The notes below the pieces were generated by a model. The model did not search any database. It worked only from the letters and a program-made list of their open reading frames with translations, and was not told the DNA's origin. The translations under genes were made by a program, and so were the position numbers. Of a stretch of 64,000 nucleotides of DNA, positions 29,711-42,035 are shown in pieces. The stretch is from Flammula alnicola (Eukaryota > Basidiomycota > Agaricomycetes > Agaricales > Strophariaceae), in assembly GCA_015499995.1 (NCBI GenBank), contig JADNRV010000048.1, positions 124,001-188,000 on the forward strand. The letters are read 5' to 3'. Every line of letters begins with the position of its first letter. The stretch's first letter is position 1.

Positions 29711-32566
29711 TTACGTGAAGATCTTGCGCTTCTGGCCACGAACAGAGGTTGACAGAAACTCTGGAGTAGGCGGCTCGTGGGTCTGCGGCTCCACGATCTC
29801 GCCGTATGCATCCAAAGGCCAGAAGGAATTTCTGAAGAGTTCTTCGGATCGTAGAACCCTTTGATCTCGCAGAGGCGTGACCAATTGTCCCCGAAACAAC
29901 CTTTAACACGTTCAGCTGGCTCGTGGCGACCGAGGAACTAAGAAAAGGGCATTAATGCAACTGGTATACAGGTTGTTCTAAAGGACTTACGCTCGGGAAC
30001 GGTCCTCCGACATGTACTGACTTCAAGGTACCCGAAATCCACTAAAAGAAGACCGAGTATAAATAAATGGACATAAAGACGATGAGGCGCCAAGAGGGTC
30101 GTAAAGACACGCGAGCACGCTGATGAACGGAACACAAAAACCAAATAAAGAGGCCACCTCTTCCGCGGAGTCGACGCAGCGGTCATCGTCGATGTCCATT
30201 TCCCACTGGTGGAGAGCAGCGATCGTGAACGAAGCATCTCGCTGCGATTTGGGCACGCAGGTATCCCCGAAGTCGCTGATCGCTCCACCGGCGAGTTCGA
30301 AAAGCCAAGCTATATGGAATAGAAGAATAAGAACATCAGCCTGAGAAAAAATGATTTATATACGAAGACAACATGATTCGAAGGGTCGGAAAGTCAAATC
30401 CTAAGTCTAAATATTGGGGTGGAAAAGAAAGGAAGATACGCACTGCAGCCGACGGGACTGTCAGCGAATTGCATGACGGTGTCGTTGATGATATCGTCCG
30501 GCAACGTGGAGATCAACGCCGAACGGATGAACCACTGCCGACCAGCTGCGGGAATATTCTTTTAGCAAGGCTTCAAACCACCGCAAATATACATCAGGTA
30601 TACCTTTTCCGCGAAGCACCTGGGCGACGCTATCTTGCTGGTGCAAGAAGCTCTTCTCATCTACCTCGTTGAGCAAACAGCGCTCACCATCCCAGGAGGA
30701 TATCGCCGACAGATATTCTTGCCCTTTCTCCTTCGGTCCGACGTAGCACATTTGAACGACCATGAGCGAGTCTTTACCTGCAGGTCCCGCAGTTAGGAGG
30801 ACATTCGCGTAAAGCTCACGGGGAGCTCCTTTGACACAGTCCCTGAAATGCTTGATCAAAGAAGGCGCCGTCGCCTTGTTGAATCTACTGTAGAAGAAGT
30901 TTAGCTTCAATACCAATCTGTGGGCCGAAATGCCCGAGATGTACGCACTAGATGAGGTTCCCTGCGAAAACGACAGGGACGGGGAATGCTTTTGCCTTGT
31001 ACCGGGTGGCTATTCCGAAGCAAGGACCTGCACCTCGGAGTGCCCACCAGAGATCTACAGATGAGCCACAAAGGTATTAGATTGGAGGAATACATCCGAC
31101 AGCGAGGGGAATGCACGCAGACCTGGGTAATCATTTTCGTTCACGATCACAATTCGGCCATCGGCAAGGACCATTTCAACCTCGACGAGGTTGTCAATAC
31201 TGAGCCCATGAAGGCGACTCAAAAATCCGAAACCTCCTAGAAGCATTATAGAAGATCCGACGGGGTGCGCCGCACTGGATATCAACAAAGTCAATACGGC
31301 AGGCGTACATTAAAAAAAAAACTCCAGGTATGCTTACAAGGGGACGTGGTAGGGTATTCCGTCTCCACTTCCCGTTAAGTATCTAGCCTCGAGCTTCTCC
31401 TTCGCGGTGAAGGTATCTATTTCTTTCTGGCGCATGCCCGCACCGAAAGTTACGTAGGCATGTCCGTGTATAGGCTCCGCCTGCGCTGGGATAGGTACTT
31501 GTCCGAAATCGCCTAATCCATTCGCGAAGATTGAACTCGGAACTGGACCCCACGAGGTCAGCAACGGAGTAGAATTGTATGTTGATTGCAGAGCAGTTGG
31601 GGGAGGAGCCGGAGGATAGTTGTTCGGAGTATCAAGGTAGCCAAAAGGGTTAGCATTTGATGGCACGGTGTTGGAGCTTGCCCCAGCTACTGACATTTGT
31701 TGGCCTAAGCTATTGGATATAGACCTACTATCAGACGGTGGTCGTAGTGGTGGAGATGGTGTGGTGCCAATCGTCGAAGCTGATTGCTCTCGGGAGTCTC
31801 TCGAATCTCCGGAGCCCGATTCAGAATTGGATGAGCCAGAATATTGGTGGTAGACCGGCGGGACAGGTGATAACAAAGATGAAGATGGGGACCCATCAGG
31901 ACCCTCAAGGCAGCGGCGTACACTGGGTGGGGGACCCTCTGGCTGGGAAGTTGAAAACGGCGGACCGCGCAAGAAGGAAGCCACTACCAGAGAGGCGGAG
32001 TCATAATGGCGAAGATTGGCATCTTCCTCTCTGCGCCGTTTGCTAGGGTTTGCGGAAGAGTTCTGCAGTGCTTTTTTACCTTTACTGTTCGCGGCTGCGA
32101 CATCGCGTAGGCTGGTAAACGAGCCATTTTCCTTTGGAGCCTCAATATCGACCTCAACAAGCTTGCTGAGGTCAATGATAATGTCGCCCCCAATGGCCCA
32201 ACCGGCGGTGCCATATCCACCTGCTTTTACCGACGGTGATAATGAGTGCTTCGAGCAAAACAAGACGATCCTTGATGTCAAAAGTCGATGCATTGATGTT
32301 AGCATGAAGTAAGAGAAAAAAAATTTGCGTACGTGCTAACGTCCTCCGCATCTAAGGGACATACGACAGCTTTCGCAACGGTGACCACATTTCCATTAAA
32401 TATGGTTGAATAATCCAAGAATCTGGCGCAGAACGTTGAGCATGAAATCGAAATGTTTTGAAAGAAAAGCAGACCCCGTGTCATCTCGACGGTAGACTGG
32501 ACCGCGGCAAGACGAGCCAAGTTCTTCATACAATTCCTTGGACAATGGTTCGAAGGCAGGAGACAT
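29711..32566 (-). CDS. FAD-linked oxidase (PCMH/berberine-bridge type) with disordered insertion
   Basis: A flavoprotein oxidase of the vanillyl-alcohol/BBE superfamily. Its substrate is unknown. Ten exons (32475-32566, 32333-32422, 31338-32270, 31123-31274, 30949-31054, 30604-30887, 30444-30545, 30158-30309, 29991-30041, 29711-29937) give about 729 aa with one base restored. The FAD domain is VSTIVLFCSKHSLSPSVKAG, GGYGTAGWAIGGDIIIDLSK, then AAHPVGSSIMLLGGFGFLSR, LVEVEMVLADGRIVIVNEND and DLWWALRGAGPCFGIAT. The C-terminal part includes GRQWFIRSALISTLPDDI and GCFGDNWSRLCEIKGFYDPK. Between the two halves of the FAD domain sits an insertion of about 200 residues, rich in Ser/Pro, that looks disordered. 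The end should read LFRNSFWPLDAYGEIVEPQ, which needs one extra base near 29841. No signal peptide is evident, so it is probably intracellular. Confidence 0.88.
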
Positions 32567-35500
32567 TGGGACACTCGGCGTTGAATGGGGGCAATGTAGT
32601 TCAGCACCAAGGTATCTGATGCGCTGAATTTATGGAGTCGGACGTAGCTCCAAGGCACCATGATCTATCTGAATCATAAAGGAGTTAGGGGGCCACGGCC
32701 CCATATGGAAGTACGGCAAAGCCATAACTCGTCGAAACTTTGAGTTTCTTTCTTCGAGCCGCCGCATCTTCACACAGACTGCAACCTCTCCATCAGAATA
32801 CCGTAAAAACATTCCACACGTTGCCCTTATTGTTTAAACGCCTGCATTCAAGCCTGCGCGGAGTCATTTCCGTCTTGCTTCCCTTGGTAGCCTACCCATT
32901 GTTTCTCCACTTTCCTTCCTCGCCGACTTTCTTCAGCCAAGGCTCGGTTACTTCGGATAGGTCATGACTCTTCGATTCTGACTCTTCTAAAGTTTTTTTG
33001 ACATGCAACAGCTCAGGTATTAGAATATTTCCAAGAGTGTGGGAACGATTTCCAGTTTGGACTAACCGGCGGCATTCTTTCTTCCCCAGCTACACTATTT
33101 AATACTATCCAGTCCATGCGTATTAATGATTACGTGTGGTCTACCTATTCGCCATGCTGGATGTGATAACGTGCTGCCAGTGGGATTGAAATTCTTTAAT
33201 CTCGTAAGAAGGTCGGCAATGAGCGTGGGCGCTTAGGCTGCCAATTAAAGAGCTTACGTCCACTTTACATTGCTGTAGATCATCTGGTTCAGCGGGGTTC
33301 AGCATGTAGCTCAAATTCTTCTAGTAGAATAACCTTCGTTGTTTGAAATATATTCGCAATGTTCCTAATATTCTGACTTGATAAGTCTGAGCATGTTAAT
33401 TGCCTATTGATGCAGTACTTAATTCAGGGCTTCCTCGTCCTTCATTCACTGACGCTGCCGTTATAACACCGACTCGCATCCGGCGAAGCCTATGGAATAG
33501 AAAAGAGGGCATGTGTTACAACTCCCTGAAAGACTGCAAACTGATTCCTTACGACGTCTATGTCCTTCTTTCAATGCACAGAATTCTGCAGAGAACACGC
33601 AGTACATCATGATCAAATCATGATGTGACTCTCTCATGCATGGCAATAACTTGAGTAAGTTTACAACGCACAGGTTTATACTTGTGCTACATTGTAATAC
33701 TCCGGGGACAACGCACTATAAATTTCCCAGAGCCAGTCAGTCGGAAAGAGCTTACCTTCATGCCTGCGTGTTACATATCTAATGCGGCGTACGGGGGGGC
33801 CCACGGGACATACTGTACGCCCATACTCGGACCTCGAATGTCTGCCTTCGAGACGCCGTCGGTTCCCAATTATAAGAATTATGGAAATCCAGCCCAGGAA
33901 ACTTTAATGATTGCGATTCGAATGAACACAGTTGGGTAAAGTGAACTGATGGCCGTCGAGCCAGAAGAATTGTCAATCGTGAAAGATCCGCCTTTGGGGT
34001 TGTAATTGCAAATGTAGAAGAACATAGAGTTCAGAGAGGCAGGGCCGGCGGAATGAGGCGCAATAGGCTGGTAAATGCCATAAGCCCTCCATTGGATCAG
34101 TCGCTTTAGCTTTCTTGTGTACATATTTAGTTACATTACTTCAAGAGACATGCTGGTGCAAATGGCATCGCGAGCACGGGTCCACGTGCACGCACGTCAA
34201 GGAACGCAAGGCAGAATTGGGCCACTGGGCATTTAGCGGTAAAGACAGTGGATCGGCTCTCGTTCCTTGGAGAGGGATCCTAATAAAATCTAGCCGCGAA
34301 CGGGGACTATGTATGATACTGGTGACGTCCGTTTCACTGTAGTAGTGTTTCCAAACGTGCACGGCCCCCGTGAAGTTGATCAAGGCGAGTCTGTGCAGTG
34401 CACACACCAAGTCAGAGACCCAGTAAGTAGTCGGGATAGCGCTAGCATCGCCGGGAACAATTACAAATAATACGTACATATGTATGTGTGATGTGGAACG
34501 AGCCTGAGCGCTGAGCGTCGTCGGGTTTGAACGTCGTCGGGTTTGAAGTTTGAACCCCTCAATAAGGGAAGTTTCTCCAGTGCGTCTAGCCGGGGGGGGG
34601 GGGGGGGTCAAAACCAGACCGAACGGCTTGTTGCGGTCGGGGACGGGGATGCATGGATGGCTGAGAACAGATCAGCGTAACCAGGGGACTGAGGAAAAAC
34701 CATATGTACGACCGGCCGTTTCAAGTCATTTCAGAGCGGAAATTTAATGGCGACCGACATTATGTATGTGAGATTTGACTGCGACTAGCACGTTCGCTGG
34801 GTGCGATTTCCGATTTGCATCTGTGCAAAATATTATCAAATAAATGGCTTCCGAATGAAGGTGAAGGGAAATTTAAAGTTCCTCGAGACGGAGTTCAAGT
34901 CATTACTAGAGAATCCCACTGGCGGCGCTTACGAGTTGGACATACACACTTCGCGCTAGCTAAAATCGGACACACAACCCGGCCGAAGGTGTTCCTAGTA
35001 AGCCTCAACGGCGAATCGGCTCAGCGTGTCCAGAAGCTTTAAAGTATTCCATATTCAGATGCAATTAGTTTACCATCCCGGATGGTAATGTTGATAGATT
35101 CTGGATATAAATTATGCAACGCGACAACACGCCATGAATGGACGACATACTCCTATACATAAGTGCCCCGTGGACCTGAGATGCGAACGCCAGATCTAAG
35201 TATCGTTAAACATGAATAACTAGTAAGTAGAAACGCAGGTGGGTATCAAATCTTTCAATCGAACTTCGCGGAGAGAAAACCGTTAATGAGGTGAGCTCGG
35301 AGTGTTCAGACGACTGCACGCAGTGTCCTTATGTCCTTCATAACTTGAAACAAATAGGCGCTATCTCAGTTACGAGTCCTATTTATAGAAGTCGTCCTTT
35401 TTACTTGACCCTCAGCAGAAAAAAGAAATTCATTGTCAGCCGGAAGAATAAATAAATGAATTTTCTGCTTTGACTATCGCAATGTGGCACGCCAGAGTAC

Positions 35501-35912
35501 ACTGAACCGTGGCCGAATCTTAACTTCATGGGATAAAGAGTCACGATAGAGTTAGAGGGAGAAAATTTGAGTCTTGTGGCAGTCTATCCACACCCCAACA
35601 TTTGAGCACAGAAGGCCCAGTGTTGTCCTGCCCGGTGAGCGCCAAGGGCCGTTTGGGCCGCTCGGCGCTTGTCGCCACGGTTGATATTATTGTGTGTCAA
35701 TAAACAGTGAATTAAAGGTTCAGATCTTGACTCCTTTCATCTTATTTTACCTTTTCTATCTAGACAAGCCTTTTATATATTTCTTCTGTGTTCTCCAACT
35801 GAGAAATTTTGACCCTCTCGCGGAAGAAGTTGTGCGCATAACCGAGTACATAATCCATGGCTTTCGCCATCATCAGCCAAAGTCGTTTTAGCGCCTGGGG
35901 TACTACTGAGCC
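32567..35912. other. Long intergenic stretch; includes a poly-G tract
   Basis: No gene was recognised. On the minus strand 33900-34124 holds a 70-codon open piece ending IIKVSWAGFP with no assignable family. A run of 16 G lies at 34592-34607. The rest is AT-rich and broken in all frames. Confidence 0.4.
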
Positions 35913-37148
35913 TCATCTCCAGCCCTCGATGCCGAATTTCTCTGCCAATGACGCGATAGCGAGATACGCGTAAGTCTGAGACAAGGCGGCGTCAAAGCTG
36001 CTTCTATCCAAGGCACTTTCCATCAACAGCCTTCTCGCCTCCAGGTCATTCAACGCACTGCCCGGGACAGGCTGCGCGTTAAGAATACATCGCAGCCATA
36101 GCTCCCGGTCTGTGAACGGTGAGACGCGGTTTTCCGTAAAGATCATTGGATAAATACAGAGCGCCGGCAACGGCACAATGGTTCCAGGGAAGTCGAGGAT
36201 GCCGGTAATGTTATAATCATCATCAACCTGGCGTGGACGGGTCAGTGTCTGGAACAATTGCAATAGGGCTACAGACGACAACGTACGAGAATATTGGAGC
36301 TCGACAAGTCGTCATGATTAAGTACGAACGGACCCTTTTCGTACTGCGGCAGAGAAATCTTGGGCTGTATCAGATGGCACTGCTGGACAGAACACAAGTA
36401 GTCGCCGTCCTCGTCTTCCTCATCTACTGCGGCGAAGTTCTCGTTGAGAGACAAGATGGCGGAATGGTATTCTGACACGGTGCTGAAAGGTCCTTTGGAT
36501 GATGATGCATCGTAGATTTGACCGCGTTCTGGAGGAAATAATATACCTGCGTCGAAATATTCGCTAACACAGAAAGCTCCACTGCCCACAGGTTGTTCCT
36601 GAAGGTTGCCGATCTTGTCGAACTGTAACGAAGCTAAAGTGTTTATGTTTCAGCAAAAAGAGGGAGCACGAGAAACATGCAATGGGAAAAGTGGGCATAC
36701 CAAGCTGCATGATAAACCCGGCTAACTGCCGAAAGACCTTCTCTGCAGCCGCGCGAGTTGGCTCATACTCCTCTTCGTCCTCGTCAATGTCTTGTAGGTC
36801 CAGAGTACGGCCAGGAATGCGTTCCATTAGCATATACGACACTCCAACGTCGTTTTCCTTGTCCGATCTACTGCGACAGGCCAAGACTTCTGGCACGGGA
36901 ATAGAGGTATGGAGCTTAATGTACTTGAGGGCAGTGGCATAGGAAATGCATAAGATGGTCAGACGCATTCGGGGCGAGCAATTGTAGGGCAACGGACAAC
37001 GCGCGAACCACGTTATACCGTCAGCGAAGACGATCTCGAAGAGAACGTTGAAACCTAGGTTGCATTCGGGATCATTGACGATTCTCCTGTGCCTCTCGCA
37101 GAATTTACTCACCTCCAACAATTTTTCCACCAAGGCTGCAATCAACAC
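35913..37148 (-). CDS. Aminoglycoside-phosphotransferase-like kinase, 5' end uncertain
   Basis: This belongs to the APH/choline-kinase-like fold, which is expanded in fungi. The substrate is unknown and drug resistance should not be assumed. Exons 36701-37148 (5' end open), 36287-36633 and 35913-36227 join in frame. The N-lobe reads GFNVLFEIVFADGITWFARC and ALKYIKLHTSIPVPEVLACR. VGVSYMLMERIPGRTLDL is the hinge. The catalytic loop is FVLNHDDLSSSNILVDDDYN with the HxDxxxxN pattern, and the metal-binding Asp is in ITGILDF. The in-frame codon at 37148 is GTG, not ATG, and an in-frame stop lies just upstream. The true first exon must therefore be further right (37.2-37.5 kb) and was not found. Confidence 0.8.
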
Positions 37149-38311
37149 CGGGTCTCAAGACCGATGCAGCAGCGCACAGTCGATCTGTATGATTGATGAG
37201 AGGAACGCATTCAAGTGAACGCTCGCGTCAGGACCGTGCGAATGAGCCGACAGGATGTAGTAACTACACAGTAACGTTATTGGCATTCTCCAGCATTGGT
37301 GATGTTCGGCATGAGACAACAGGGGGGGAAAGGAGTATACGTATAGGAGACAACGACTCTCCAGTGAAGTTCAAGTCGAACGTTAATAACGATCGTTGAT
37401 CGATGTGCGGCAGATTCCGAGCGCAGCCCTCTTGAATTTGTACCACCACCATCGCATTTGTGCTGCTCAGTCTGTGTAGATGCTCCCGTCTGTGAGACCA
37501 TAGTCTACTTGTATATAGAATTTTATATATACTTATTGCAAAATAATAGGACTCGTAACGCCGGGCGTAAGTAGCATCGGCATAACCAAGTTTTGGATGA
37601 GGACTGTCATTATTGGATACAGTATCCGGATCACGGCGAGGGTCATTTCGTCAGCGTCTTGAGGCGTCTCATTGCTTGTCTGACATATCGTCTCCATCCC
37701 GAGTGTGGCGCAAGAAACACATCCTTACATCTTGCGAACATTGAATATGCAAGTATATAAAAACAGAGCGGAAGCATCCTCCTCCAGCCTCATCACCTTC
37801 CTCGTAATAGCTGCATCAGGTGAATAGTAGACACTGAAGGTGGATGAACAGTGGATGACAAGAACCGTTTTTTTCGCATTCCAGGAACCACTTGCATGCA
37901 TTTTTTGTCGGCGGTGTCAAAAGTGTGGCGACAGACTCCTACGATTACACATGGACTCGATTAACGACCCTTGCAGCCCATATAATTATTAAAAACGATC
38001 TATATTTGGCCAAATCTCAAGAAAGTCACTGATGTTTAATACAGCGATCCCGAGAATCCCATGAATGATCCTCGTGAAAAGGTGCTTTAGAGAATTCCTC
38101 GTTCGATTTTACGAGGGCTCCGAGTTCAGCGATATTTCGTCACCCCAGAATTCCCCCCGCATCAGCTGAGAGGTTTGGGAGAGGTCGAAAGATTCGGAAA
38201 GAAGGGTACAATCGGGAATTCGAAGACCTAAACTTGAGATTAGATTGTTATCTTCTTGAATGTGTGGCATAACATCCTACACGTGTAGCGCCCAATGGTT
38301 TTTTTAGCATA
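37149..38311. other. Intergenic
   Basis: May contain the missing first exon of the APH-like gene (an ATG-led open stretch lies at 37277-37501 on the minus strand, unconfirmed) and the 3' end of YAR1. Nothing else was recognised. Confidence 0.35.
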
Positions 38312-38977
38312 TCAGGATTTGGTGGGTTCAGAAGAAGTGCTGGGGTGTCCTGGTTTTCCTGATATTGTCATCTTTGCTACCTGACCGTCAGCGTCCTCAA
38401 TTTCGACTTCTATGTCACGGTTGCTTCCGTCCTCTGTGTCCAAAGGTGCGTCGTCCTCGGCCAACTGTTCGGCGGATGCCTCAGGATCAAGATTCATTAC
38501 CTCGACGAACCACTTTGCACCCTCTTCCCATCCTGCGTTTTCAGCTTCTCCGAGCGGTGAATGGCCTGCCTTATTTTTAATATCGATCAAATCGCGACCC
38601 GGTCCATCGGGATGTTGGACGAGTTTCTGGGCGATATCTAGGTGAGAGTTGAGGGCTGCCCAGTGAAGCGCAGTCGAGCCCGAATTGTTCTGAGCAGCTA
38701 GTAGAGATGCTGGAACGAGAGGGAGGAGATAGTCTAGAAGCTCTAAAGATCATCCTGTATCTATCAGAATAAAATTTCACAAAAGTCCCTGACCCTACTC
38801 ACCTAGATGCCCATTTGCGCACACCATATGAAGGATAGAGTTTCCGTTGTCGTCACGAATGTCTGGCAGTGATGACGACCCATGTTGTTTCACGAATGTT
38901 TGCACATCTTCCAAGTCACCATATCTGCAGGCGAGCAGAAGGTCGTCTTTATCGTCGTCAGAGAGGACTGAAGACAT
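38312..38977 (-). CDS. YAR1: Ankyrin-repeat chaperone Yar1
   Basis: Yar1 binds and protects ribosomal protein Rps3 on its way to the small subunit. Two exons, 38803-38977 and 38312-38742, join in phase 1 to 201 aa, the usual length. Ankyrin-repeat pieces are DDLLLACRYGDLEDVQTFVK, DDNGNSILHMVCANGHLELL and NNSGSTALHWAALNSHLDIA, followed by NKAGHSPLGEAENAGWEEGA. The C-terminus is acidic (AEQLAEDDAPLDTEDG), as in Yar1. The frame is intact. Together with EFG1 this gives two ribosome-biogenesis genes in the window, unlinked by position. Confidence 0.88.
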
Positions 38978-39621
38978 CGATGGCGGTGCTGAAGCGTTGA
39001 TGATAACTAAGGTTTCACAGATTCACATGGCAAAATCAAATTTACATTTTATTACCCGATTGATCGTGCCCGCATGCTACGTCTTTTGCCAATTTCTCAC
39101 CTCCACTTCCAGTCTACATTCTTTCCATAAAGTCAGAGCCCCGTGTTAGGTGGGCTCCAACAAGTTTGCGTGCTTGAAATAAGTCTCCGTCTTACTAGTA
39201 TGCAGATTTTTTTTTAGTGTGGGTCAGGAATCGGAACTTCGATGACCGATTGACTACGGGCTATGCCAGTGCCTTGTGCGCATGGATGCCGGTTACACCC
39301 ACTTGGGACCGGTGCAAATTCAGAATCGTTTCATCAAGATCTCCCTGTTTCGCTGATGTCGGATTGCAGCGGATTACATTGCAAGCGCAATCGGAAAAGG
39401 GGGCGTATGACCTGAAGCGTTTTGGGCATTTCACCAGTTCTACAGCCCAGATTAGGCTCCAGGGAATCACGCCAAACATTATATACCCTTGACGAAATGG
39501 AGTCTTTCTGTTTCGCCCTTTCTGAAAAGATTGCGATCTCCCATTTTTGAGTCGAAGGCGAATCACTCCTCGTCCCCAGTCCGACCTGTTATTTATCGTC
39601 TAGCAGAGAAACACCTCCACC
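38978..39621. promoter_or_regulatory. Divergent promoter region YAR1/7TM-B
   Basis: The 644 bases lie between two start codons pointing away from each other. Open frames inside are short and unremarkable. Regulatory content is inferred from layout only. Confidence 0.4.
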
Positions 39622-41719
39622 ATGTCGCACTCTTCTCCAGCGAGTTATCTCGTCTGGACTCTGATTACCGCTGTGGTATGTCTGTGGCCCTCATTAAGCG
39701 TCCCCTTCACTGATATCGATAACTACAGTTCGGCGCATTTCTACTATTTCACCTATGGTCTTTCGATCGCTTCAAATGCCTCAGGTAGAATGACACGATA
39801 ATACAACCGTTAGGGGCAGAGAAACTGACGGCTCGCGCTTCTCAGATGGAACAGTGGGGCAGGCTCAGGCGCATTCAAGCGTGTTATGACAGTGAGTCGT
39901 GTTTCCCGTCGCGTGAATTCAAGCCTCCTCATAACTTGACAGTATTCGTATCTGGTGACAATGCCTTTGATATTTACCTACGCAGCCGGAAACGCGGCCA
40001 TCAAATACCACGAAGGTTTCATTACCTATCCTACCCTTGGAAGTTGGTGCTATACCTGTTTGCTAGAGGTTGACCAAATTCTCATTTTCCATTGTAGTCA
40101 TCCCAAAGCCTCATCAACTATGGAACCCAACAGATAAGAGTACAATCTTCCCTCTCATGCTTCTATTCTCGGTTGGATGGAGTCTCGAAATGTATGTCGT
40201 TGGACCATCATAAAAGCGCACCTGCAGTTTAAATTCTTGACTACTTTCCATAGGGTAACTCACTTGGAAGGTTCGCAAATACCTCTTTGAACTCTAGCTA
40301 TATGTAGGGCGCCCTGACACCTGGATTCAGAGCTTTGCTTCTGGCTTTTCCTCGTCAACGCTGGTTCGGCTCAACAGAACTGGTTCCAAAGTCCGTACTT
40401 CAAGACTTGGATTGTGGGCTCGGCGATTGCTGTGGTCTACATGCCGGTGGTCACCATCGTTACAAGGTCAGATCCTCTGAAGGTGTGTCTTGTCTCCGAA
40501 ACGTTCATGGTCTCCCGGGCTGAGATGACTGGCAGAGTGAAGCCTTCACATACTTGGCCGGAAGCTTGGGCAGCCTTTCCCTGACCTTGTGGTTTACGCC
40601 AATCCTGTATGGCGGCAGTCCTTCGTTCTCACCGAGGATATTAATAACTGTTTTTATTTAGATGGACTTTCCCCAGCTTTTTAAACAATCTGGTATGTTG
40701 ACGTCTGATCTCATTTGCAGAACCATTGATGATGACCAATTTTTAATTTAGAGGGTCGAAGGAGTGGATCTTGAAACTATTGTCAGGTTAACAAAATTCT
40801 CTGAACTGAATGTATGTTTTTGCACTTGGCGTAGTAAAGCATTAACTCACTCATACTTCATCTAGATGATCAGGGTTGTGTTCCGTTTTTTTTCACCGTA
40901 CCACTTTTGATCCTGGGAGTTGATGGCGTTCGGCCACACGTCCATGTCAACGAGAGCATGTTCTGGACAGGTAATGCTATATTCCTTTTCCCCCACAAGA
41001 TAAGCCGACAGAATGACTGACGCCATGTCTCGTAGACTTCTTGATCATGGTTGCTGGTTTTGGATGCGCCATCTCATCTGGCATCACTCTAGTCGTGCGT
41101 ATCACTTCTCTTCATTTACTTGACGACGACGGAATCTGACGCACGATATCACAGATATTCTTCCCAAGGTCTATCGAAGGAGAGATCGCGGCCGTGATGC
41201 TGCCAGAGAACGTAAAAAGACAAGGTCATTCGGAAACTCGACCGGTGTGACCGATGGCGAGTCGATACATAGGCAGGTGTCGACTTACGCTGGCCGTCCA
41301 GTATCAACTACTGGGGGCACGTACCTCCTCACGTCTTCACCCATCAAACAAAACTTTAGCATACACAGTTTCGATGGCCAGCTGAGGATCTGACGACAAT
41401 GCAATATCAGCCAGATAAGGATTCATGGGACGATGAGGGCAGAGATATTCCCGCTGCCCTTCCTCCCTTTAAGCCGAACCGCAAGAGGGGTCATGATATC
41501 GAGCTGGCTGGAATGGACAGAACGGAAAGTCTCACGGAGACTAACCTTTCGGTCCACAACCTAAGGCAGTCAAATGTTAATCCTATGATCTCAAACTTCA
41601 CGTCTCCCATTAGTGAGTCTCACTTCTGCCTCGCCTACTTCACACTTATACTTTTTCGTGTAGATCTCGCGTATGCTTCAAATGACAATTCTTCGCGATT
41701 AACTTTCAACCGTCGATAG
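39622..41719 (+). CDS. Seven-segment membrane protein, paralogue of 7TM-A (7TM-B), frame disturbed
   Basis: Homologous to 7TM-A along its length, with many splice sites at the same codon and phase: the first exon is 18 codons in both, and cumulative coding positions 256, 350, 367, 519 and 681 coincide. Shared segments include FGAFLLFHLWSFDRFKCLR, GAFKRVMTYSYLV, FSVGWSLEMVTHLEELCFWL and AISSGITLVIFFPRSIEGEI. No function is known. Two places lose the frame. At T8 (40886-40893), after MIRVVFR, one T is missing relative to the paralogue. An in-frame acceptor 8 bases further (exon at 40874) would hide this but replaces a conserved stretch. After IEGEIA, near 41187-41193, one base is again missing. 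The tail then continues in other frames to NFTSPI and the stop at 41719. The gene may be intact with assembly errors, or a pseudogene. Confidence 0.7.
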
Positions 41720-42035
41720 TTTGGACTTGTGGACGTTCACTGGCAGCCAGGTCGTTCTTTCCATTTATATTTCTATGGGACACATTCTTTTTCTGTCTTC
41801 GTAGGAACTGTTGTATATGCACCATCGATTTCAATATTCATCCACTCGTTTAAAATACATTATACCTATGCATATTCTATCTAAGTACTAATTCGAACTT
41901 AGAAGGACTTGCCATACAAATCAAAATAAGATCGCCCATAATATTAATAAGCCACCCACTGAGCGCTGAACCACACCACATCCTTTCTTTCTCGAGTTTC
42001 GCTGAGTCTCTCCCTTTGCCATAGGGCTTGTGAAC
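41720..42035. other. Intergenic
   Basis: Three hundred bases between 7TM-B and HOT13 on the same strand. It contains the HOT13 promoter by position. Nothing else was seen. Confidence 0.4.

Noticed and set aside
29248..29718. 156-codon open frame on the plus strand
   Set aside because: Composition is unlike protein, there is no family resemblance, and it overlaps the oxidase 3' exon on the other strand.
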